Below, piece by piece: positions 58,526 to 64,000 of a DNA stretch of 64,000 nucleotides. The translations under genes and the position numbers were made by a program. Numbering within the stretch: the stretch's first letter is position 1; every line of letters starts with the position of its first letter. Source of the DNA: CAYXLI01 sp964464925 (lineage in GTDB: Bacteria > Acidobacteriota > Terriglobia > Bryobacterales > Bryobacteraceae); NCBI GenBank assembly GCA_964464925.1, contig CAYXLI010000005.1, forward strand, positions 197,426-261,425, given 5' to 3'. The notes under the pieces were generated by a model, which was given only the letters and a program-made list of their open reading frames with translations, was not told the DNA's origin and ran no database searches.

Positions 58526-59557
58526 TCAAACCAGCAAATTCATTGGTGAGCGGCTTTCTCTCTCCACTTGGGCCATCGTGCATTGACCCGGTTTTTTGTC
58601 GGGGCGCCAGCGCAGCAGCTTCGTACCATGCCGGAAGCGGCCGCCACTGAAATGATCGTATTGCACCTCCGCCACCAACTCCGGCCTTAGCGGCTGCCAC
58701 TCAGTCGAGCGTTCCGTACTCCAGCGGCTGGGGCCTCCGGGCGCCGCGCCCGTGAACCCCGGCGGCTCGATAAGGGCTTCCAGTTTCTTAGTGAGCGCCT
58801 TCCTGTCCGCCGCCGCGATTGACGACGTGAAGCCGACATGGTTCAGGCGGCCTTCGCCGTCGTATAAGCCCAACAGCAACGAACCAACCACGCCGCCCTT
58901 GCTCGCATACCGGAATCCTCCCACCACGCAATCGGCGGTACGCAGGTTCTTAATCTTGAGCATTCCTTCGCGATTGCCAGTCTGGTACGGTAGATCGACG
59001 CGCTTCGCGATCACACCATCCAAGTCGCCGATCATTGTGTCAAACCACTTTTTTGCGACCGACAGTTTGCATGTGAATGGAGAGACGGCGACGCCTTTCT
59101 CTTCACCAAGAAATTTCTCCGCAAACGCGTCGAGCTTGGGCCTGCGCTCTGAAAGGGGCCGCTCTACAAGAGACCTTCCGCGCTCGTCGACCAGCAGGTC
59201 GAACACGACCAGCGTCGCCGGCGTCTCTGCTGCCAATTTCCGAATTCGAGACGCAGCAGGATGGATTCGCTGCAGCAGGCTGTTGAACGAGAGATGGCCG
59301 CCGACAGTGACGATGATCTCTCCATCCAGCACGAAACGTTTTGGCTTTAAAGCGCGGAGATGCTCCACTACCTCCGGGAAGTAGCGGGCGAGCGGTTGCC
59401 CCGCCTTTGATTGAATTTCGACTTCGTCCCCGTCGCGAAAGGCGAGGCAACGAAAGCCGTCCCACTTCGGCTCGTATTGCCACTCCTCTCCTTCGGGCAC
59501 CTTCAGCGCCGATTCGGCTTCCATAGGCGCATAGTCGAGTTGCAGAGGCAGATTCAC
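58526..59557 (-). CDS. ATP-dependent DNA ligase, LigD/LigC type
   Basis: A 343-residue ligase for double-strand-break repair. The nucleotidyl Lys is in YEPKWDGFR (K31), followed by FVLDGEIIV (motif III), VVFDLLV, DLDGVIAKR (motif IV) and MLKIKN (motif V), with the C-terminal OB fold (VGFTSSIAAAD, VAEVQYDHFSGGRFRH). The start is GTG at 59557, overlapping the polymerase-domain gene stop as GTGA. In many bacteria both domains form one LigD; here they are separate genes. No Ku gene is in the window. Confidence 0.92.
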   Translation of the reverse strand: MNLPLQLDYAPMEAESALKVPEGEEWQYEPKWDGFRCLAFRDGDEVEIQSKAGQPLARYFPEVVEHLRALKPKRFVLDGEIIVTVGGHLSFNSLLQRIHPAASRIRKLAAETPATLVVFDLLVDERGRSLVERPLSERRPKLDAFAEKFLGEEKGVAVSPFTCKLSVAKKWFDTMIGDLDGVIAKRVDLPYQTGNREGMLKIKNLRTADCVVGGFRYASKGGVVGSLLLGLYDGEGRLNHVGFTSSIAAADRKALTKKLEALIEPPGFTGAAPGGPSRWSTERSTEWQPLRPELVAEVQYDHFSGGRFRHGTKLLRWRPDKKPGQCTMAQVERESRSPMNLLV

Positions 59558-60477
59558 AGATGCTTCTCCAGTTTCACGCGGCCGGTTCTCTGCAGCAGCG
59601 GAGCGAACAGGTCTCCGCACTTCTTTACGCGACGTGGAACATTGTCCAAACGAAACTGCTCAATATCGCAGCCTTTCTCAACCTCCTTCCAGGAAAGCGG
59701 GGTGGAGACGTTTGCGTTCGGCCTCGGCCGCAACGAGTACACCGAAGCCAGGGTTCTGCCCCAAGCGTTCTGATTGTAGTCAACCAGCACGCGGCCGGCG
59801 GGCCGCTTCGCCACGCGATACTCCGCGGTCACCAAGTCCGGATACTTTGCCTCCATTTCCTTGGATAATGCCTTGGCGAAGGTCCAAACTTCTTTCTGCA
59901 ACGGCCCGCGCACGATCGGGACGTAGACATGCAGCCCTTTCGAGCCCGAGGTCTTCGGGTAGCACGGCATATTCAGTGCCGTCAGCATCTCGCGCAGCCT
60001 CAGCGCGGTGTCACGGACCTGCTCCCAGACGGCGGCGGGGACCGGGTCCAGATCGAAGTGCATATAGTCCGGGCGGTCCACGTCGTCACACTTCGCGTAC
60101 CACTGGTTCAGGTCAATACAGCCGAGATTCACTACCCATAGCAGCGAGGCCAGATTCTGCACCATCGGAAAATCGATGATGTTACCCGACCGGTGTGGGA
60201 TTGTGCAAAGCTCAATCCACTCCGGATGCGGCTGCGGGACACGCTTCATGAAGAAGAACTCGCCCTGTGCCCCATTTGGGTATCGCTTCATCACCATTGC
60301 CCGGTTCTTGAGGTGCGGCAGCAGGACGTCCGAAATATCGGCATAATACTGCAGCATGTCCCGCTTTGTGAGACCACGATCCGGCCAGAAAACTTTTTCC
60401 AGATTAGTTAGCCGGACGGTCTTGCCGCCGGCCTTCAGCTCGACTTCTTTTTCGCCTTTTGGAATCTCTATCTTCAC
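59554..60477 (-). CDS. LigD-type polymerase/primase domain protein
   Basis: A 307-residue archaeo-eukaryotic primase-fold polymerase that fills gaps during end joining. LEKVFWPDRGLTKRDMLQYY and the catalytic HFDLDPVPAAVWEQV (DxD) are diagnostic, with SGSKGLHVYVPIVRG next and DYNQNAWGRTLASVYSLRP later. It is coupled to the ligase by a 4-base overlap. The nuclease (PE) domain of full LigD is absent from both genes. Confidence 0.93.
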   Translation of the reverse strand: MKIEIPKGEKEVELKAGGKTVRLTNLEKVFWPDRGLTKRDMLQYYADISDVLLPHLKNRAMVMKRYPNGAQGEFFFMKRVPQPHPEWIELCTIPHRSGNIIDFPMVQNLASLLWVVNLGCIDLNQWYAKCDDVDRPDYMHFDLDPVPAAVWEQVRDTALRLREMLTALNMPCYPKTSGSKGLHVYVPIVRGPLQKEVWTFAKALSKEMEAKYPDLVTAEYRVAKRPAGRVLVDYNQNAWGRTLASVYSLRPRPNANVSTPLSWKEVEKGCDIEQFRLDNVPRRVKKCGDLFAPLLQRTGRVKLEKHL

Positions 60478-60501
60478 GCCCGATAAGACGCCTGTTCGAG
60501 A

Positions 60502-61008
60502 CTAATCCTCACACCCCAATGCGCGGAAATACATCGCCGACAGGGCGGCGGATAGAAGCTGCACGACCGGAGTCCATTCCGGGGCACCCGGAAAAATCAC
60601 CTGCAGGACTGCCGGGCGGCTATCCAGAACCGCCTCGCCCGGGAGTTTCGCGCCTAGAATGTTCGTTTCAAAAAGCGACGCCATCTGGCCGTCTGCCGCA
60701 TGGTTCTGACCACTCAACATGACACTTACGCAGATCGGCTCGCCGGATTCCAACCAAGTGGCCAAGGCAGCTCCTCCCTGGACGGCGGCCCAATCCAGCT
60801 CGAAGTTGCCGCGGTTGAGGAAACCAATACGATCCCGAAACTCGGGAGGCCGGTTCAGCAGGAAATCGGCAAATAGCGCACAGACTCTCTCCGCATGCTC
60901 GCCGGAGGGCCGAATTTCAAAGGAGCCCGCGTGTACGCTTGGCGGATCCAGAAAGATGGTGCGGGACTCGAACATCCTTCCATTATCGAGGCGCTGCCCT
61001 TCTATCAA
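60502..61008 (-). CDS. Hypothetical protein, coupled to GPP34 gene
   Basis: A 168-residue protein without signal or membrane segment. Blocks such as IRPSGEHAERVCALFADFLL and FPGAPEWTPVVQLLSAALSA do not match any family that I know. The ATG at 61008 overlaps the stop of the GPP34-like gene by 4 bases. It lies 24 bases before the polymerase-domain gene, so it could share that transcript. A start at 60975 (MFESRTIFLD) is also possible. Confidence 0.6.
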   Translation of the reverse strand: MIEGQRLDNGRMFESRTIFLDPPSVHAGSFEIRPSGEHAERVCALFADFLLNRPPEFRDRIGFLNRGNFELDWAAVQGGAALATWLESGEPICVSVMLSGQNHAADGQMASLFETNILGAKLPGEAVLDSRPAVLQVIFPGAPEWTPVVQLLSAALSAMYFRALGCED

Positions 61009-61658
61009 CTACTGGCTGCAATCACTGCTACGGTTGTGGTGCTGACACCGGCATTCATGTTGTCAACGACTTCCCGAACGGCCTTCACGGCCGGTTGTCC
61101 TTCGCGGAGAAGTTTGAGTTCTGCCTTGTTTTGTTTCTTGTCTCCCCCGCCTAAGAGCCCAATGTCCACCTGGGCCGCGATTCCCAATTCGAGCAGGTCC
61201 TTAGCAGAGGCGCGGCCGATGTCCTTGAGGCAGTCGAGCAGCCGTCGCCGGGTATTTTCGACCGCAAACCGATTCGTCACCTTGTACACGGTGTGCGGGA
61301 TGAAACCGAGAATTGGTTTTTCGATGCCGCGCACCAGACCTCGTCTCGCAAGCGACTGTCTGGCTGTGTGCCGCAAATCGCTGTTGTTACCAAGCCGCGC
61401 GATCCAACTCGACAGCTTGCGCGGCTTAGATTCCCGGACCCTATCGATTATCCAATCGAGAACCGCGCTGCCGGTCGCTTCCGGCTGCAGAACGACGACC
61501 TTGTTGTCTTCGATTGCGATCTTCTCCGCAATCATAAGTTCCCCGAACGCCGCCCCGGCTAGTGCATAGCTCAGGTAACTGCAGATCCGGCCCGCCCTTT
61601 CCTCCGCTATGGCGATCAGGAGGAGTTCCTCCGGAGAGCTGAGGTCTTCGGATCTCAT
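61005..61658 (-). CDS. GPP34 (GOLPH3/Vps74-like) family protein
   Basis: A 217-residue protein. SPEELLLIAIAEERAGRICS, YALAGAAFGELMIAEKIAIE and LDWIIDRVRESKPRKLSSWI form the helical bundle of GPP34. Eukaryotic members bind PI4P and keep glycosyltransferases in the Golgi; bacterial functions are unknown. The C-terminal region has a helical hairpin with VREVVDNMNAGVSTTTVAVI. The downstream gene is coupled to it by ATGA. Confidence 0.85.
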   Translation of the reverse strand: MRSEDLSSPEELLLIAIAEERAGRICSYLSYALAGAAFGELMIAEKIAIEDNKVVVLQPEATGSAVLDWIIDRVRESKPRKLSSWIARLGNNSDLRHTARQSLARRGLVRGIEKPILGFIPHTVYKVTNRFAVENTRRRLLDCLKDIGRASAKDLLELGIAAQVDIGLLGGGDKKQNKAELKLLREGQPAVKAVREVVDNMNAGVSTTTVAVIAASS

Positions 61659-61719
61659 TTCAGGCCTCCTTCATAGCCCGAGTTTGCACCCACCGGGTTA
61701 CAAACGAGTGACAATTCCG

Positions 61720-62952
61720 CTACGGATTGGGAATGCCGAGAATCGTCCTGACCGTATCCCGAGCAATGAGCAGTTCTTCATTCGTCGGAATCACCCACAC
61801 ATGTGTCTTGCTGTCCGCGACGCTGATGTCAGCAGCCTCGCCGATTGCCGTATCGTTCCTCGCAGCGTCGATCTGAATACCGAGATTTTCGAGGCCTTCG
61901 CAAGCCTTCTTACGAATCAGCGGTGAGTTCTCACCGATGCCGCCGGTGAACAGGATGGCGTCTGTCCCGTTCATAACACCCAAGTACTGGCCGATGTAGC
62001 GTTTGACCTGATAACAGAAGATTTCGACCGCAAGTTGTGCGCGGGCATTCCCGGATTCGGCTTCCTGGATGACGTCGCGCATATCGTTGGATACCCCGGA
62101 GACGCCCGCGAGACCGCTATGCCGATTCAGCAGTACTTCGACGTCATGCAACTTCATCTCGCCGGTGCCGAGCAGGTAAAGCACCGCACCCGGGTCGATG
62201 TTGCCGCTGCGCGTGCCCATGACGAGACCTTCGAGCGGCGTGAAGCCCATGGATGTATCGACAGAGCGGCCGTATTCGATGGCACAAGCGGAGCAGCCAT
62301 TTCCGAGATGGAGCGTGATTAGTTTGAACTTGTCCCGTTTCTCCTCGAAGAACTGAGCATAGCGGTAGGAGACATAACGGTGAGACGTTCCGTGGAAGCC
62401 ATAGCGGCGGATTTTGTCACGCTTGTAATAAGCGTACGGAATTGCGTAGACGAACGCCTTGGGCGGCAGCGAATGGTGGAATGACGTGTCGAATACGGCG
62501 ACGTGCCTGGCGTGAGGCACAAGCGCGCGGCTGGCATAAAAGCCGCGCATATTGGCCGGATTGTGCAGGGGTGCGAGTTCGAAATTGTTTTCGATCTTTT
62601 CAACAACCTCTTCCGTCATCAGCGCGGAAGTCTGGAAATCCTCGCCGCCATGTACGACCCGGTGGCCAATGGCTTCGATTTCGTTCGTATTGTCGAGCAC
62701 TTTGTTTTCACCGGTCGTGAGCGCCTGAAACGCGGCCTCGATGGCCTGTTTGTGTTCCGGGACGGGCTTCGCGTGTTTGGTCTTCCCGAGGCCAACGGCC
62801 TCGTAAGTAACTACAGCTTCCGTGCTGCCGATGCGGTCGACCGCGCCCTTCGCAATTAATCTGTCTTGATTAGAGGCGATCTGTTCGGGACTCGTCTCAA
62901 TGAGCTGAAATTTCAAGGAGGAACTGCCTGAGTTCAGCACCAGGATCTTCAT
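61720..62952 (-). CDS. ackA: Acetate kinase
   Basis: A 410-residue enzyme converting acetyl phosphate and ADP to acetate and ATP. Canonical motifs are MKILVLNSGSSSLKFQLIET, RYGFHGTSHRYVSYRYA, HLGNGCSACAI and LFTGGIGENSPLIRKKAC. It is longer and more typical than the microcompartment kinase, so this is likely the housekeeping copy. A GGAG lies 13 bases before the ATG. No pta gene is adjacent. Confidence 0.94.
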   Translation of the reverse strand: MKILVLNSGSSSLKFQLIETSPEQIASNQDRLIAKGAVDRIGSTEAVVTYEAVGLGKTKHAKPVPEHKQAIEAAFQALTTGENKVLDNTNEIEAIGHRVVHGGEDFQTSALMTEEVVEKIENNFELAPLHNPANMRGFYASRALVPHARHVAVFDTSFHHSLPPKAFVYAIPYAYYKRDKIRRYGFHGTSHRYVSYRYAQFFEEKRDKFKLITLHLGNGCSACAIEYGRSVDTSMGFTPLEGLVMGTRSGNIDPGAVLYLLGTGEMKLHDVEVLLNRHSGLAGVSGVSNDMRDVIQEAESGNARAQLAVEIFCYQVKRYIGQYLGVMNGTDAILFTGGIGENSPLIRKKACEGLENLGIQIDAARNDTAIGEAADISVADSKTHVWVIPTNEELLIARDTVRTILGIPNP

Positions 62953-63044
62953 CTGCTGTTAGTATCTCCTGAAGGATAACCAGGAAAACTTGGGTCACCG
63001 GCCCCTGAGATACATCCCATACAGGCCGCGGTGCGCGGTGAACC

Positions 63045-63866
63045 TTAGAGCTTGAAGCGGCAGATGAGGCCGACATCGTCGCAGTACCACATCCATCCGT
63101 CCCAGACGGTCATGCCGTGCGGCAGCGGATCTGTTTCGCCAAGTTGGATCTTTTCGACGATCGCGCCGGTTTCCGGATCGTGTTTGAAGAACGCATTCCA
63201 GTTCGAATCCGTGACCCAGAGGTAGCGGCCCTCCCAACCGATGCCGTGCGGGCGGTTGCCGGCGGTGGGGAATTTCGTTTCCACAATCCATGTCTTGGGA
63301 TCGATGCGGTAGACCTCGCGTGAAGGCGGCACAGCAAACCAGAGCTTGCCGTTTCGCCATTCCTGACCATGGGCTCCGGTGCCGAGAGTTACATCGCGCT
63401 TCGCGGGCGCAGGTGCGGCAGTGGGGTGAGGTTTGCGCTGACGCATGTTCTCCGGCACGGGACTGCTGCGCGCGGGCGGGTCGCCGAGCATCTTGTAGAT
63501 GACTCCGGCGCCGGGCGTGAAGTGACGCTCGATCGTCTTGCCCGTTTTTGCATCGCAGCGCACGATTTCGCGGCTGTACGTGGAGCCGATCCAAAGCGCT
63601 TCGCCATCGAAGGTGATGCCGCTGGAAGCTTCGGTTTCGGTCTCGAAGTCGCGTATAACCTTGCCATCCCAACTGACAAGAGAAGCATGGTTGCCGGGCC
63701 CCTGGTCCATGATCCAGAGACCATCGCTGGTGGCTTGCAGTCCGTTTGGCTGCGGGCCGGGAGAGCGAAATGCAATTTCGACTTTGCCGGCTTTGCGAGT
63801 CCGGATTCTGCCGACGTCGATGGCGAAGGCGGCCGCCGCGGTTCCGAAGAAATCTCTGCGTAGCAT
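63045..63866 (-). CDS. Exported SMP-30/NHL-like beta-propeller protein
   Basis: A 273-residue protein with an RR signal (MLRRDFFGTAAAAFAID). The propeller repeats resemble gluconolactonase or virginiamycin-lyase-type domains (NGLQATSDGLWIMDQGPG, GIGWEGRYLWVTDSNWNAF, GMTVWDGWMWYCDD). A ligand or lactonase role is possible but unproven. I prefer the ATG at 63866 because the signal starts there; 63893 is also open. Confidence 0.75.
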   Translation of the reverse strand: MLRRDFFGTAAAAFAIDVGRIRTRKAGKVEIAFRSPGPQPNGLQATSDGLWIMDQGPGNHASLVSWDGKVIRDFETETEASSGITFDGEALWIGSTYSREIVRCDAKTGKTIERHFTPGAGVIYKMLGDPPARSSPVPENMRQRKPHPTAAPAPAKRDVTLGTGAHGQEWRNGKLWFAVPPSREVYRIDPKTWIVETKFPTAGNRPHGIGWEGRYLWVTDSNWNAFFKHDPETGAIVEKIQLGETDPLPHGMTVWDGWMWYCDDVGLICRFKL

Positions 63867-64000
63867 GGGTGTGGCCGCTTGGGAATTTATCATAAGCGGG
63901 GCTCAACATGTTGAGCTACCGTGCGCGGTGGGGGCATGGGCCGGAGCCCAACAGCGTACGCGGGAGTTGCTGGAAACAGTGGAGTTCTCGTTTTGCAATT

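Noticed and set aside
1..64000. CRISPR arrays, insertion sequences, tRNA or rRNA genes
   Set aside because: No regularly spaced repeats, transposase motifs, terminal inverted repeats or cloverleaf-like CCA-ended sequences were noticed in intergenic regions.

Overview
The window is gene-dense, GC-rich bacterial chromosome with no insertion sequence, CRISPR array, tRNA or rRNA that I can see. Several habits point to Acidobacteriota, probably the Bryobacter/Solibacter side: three Gfo/Idh/MocA oxidoreductases (two exported by Tat), PD40/TolB-type propellers, a very large TonB receptor with a carboxypeptidase-like N-terminal domain, many tiny 4-base gene overlaps, and frequent GTG and TTG starts. 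This assignment is inference from gene content; no rRNA is present.

Layout. 1-6 kb (minus): a DinG-type helicase running off the left edge, a class I amidotransferase, YggX, and small or PD40 proteins. 6-14.2 kb: a Tat oxidoreductase, then the plus-strand housekeeping block trmFO-xerC-rpmH-rnpA-yidD-yidC-jag-mnmE, the usual replication-origin neighbourhood but without dnaA. 14.2-21.3 kb (minus): an exported MBL-fold protein and a glycan-assembly operon (FG-GAP protein, two GT2 enzymes, DUF2304, a TPR membrane glycosyltransferase-like protein, a GT4 enzyme). 21.3-29.8 kb: a PD40 protein, a porin/PstS-like/MCP trio, alanine dehydrogenase, an ECF sigma/anti-sigma pair and an amidohydrolase.

30.2-40.7 kb (minus) is the main attraction: an apparently continuous 14-gene operon for a bacterial microcompartment. 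From the promoter it reads acyl kinase, PduL phosphotransacylase, BMC-T, BMC-H, BMC-P, CoA-acylating aldehyde dehydrogenase, two more BMC-P, class II aldolase, a DeoR regulator, an exported GH-A-like hydrolase, an isopropylmalate/tartrate-type dehydrogenase, an amidohydrolase and a Gfo/Idh oxidoreductase. The three core enzymes carry terminal amphipathic helices that look like encapsulation peptides. The proposed chemistry is cleavage of a phosphorylated deoxysugar to lactaldehyde plus DHAP, oxidation of lactaldehyde to lactoyl-CoA, transfer to lactoyl-phosphate, and ATP formation by the kinase. Divergently transcribed are a 1050-residue TonB receptor and an XRE/PBP-like regulator. A FucP-type transporter, an exported esterase and a lactate permease lie within 15 kb. 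Together they suggest a route from outside polysaccharide to compartmentalised sugar breakdown.

45-64 kb: the esterase, FucP-type MFS carrier, a YeiH-type exporter with a detached 31-residue N-terminal segment, a DUF4188 protein, a third Gfo/Idh protein, GDPD, a POTRA-HEAT protein, a decayed gene chimera, lactate permease, an SSS symporter coupled to galK, a two-gene NHEJ ligase/polymerase module, a GOLPH3-like protein, a second (canonical) acetate kinase and an exported propeller protein.
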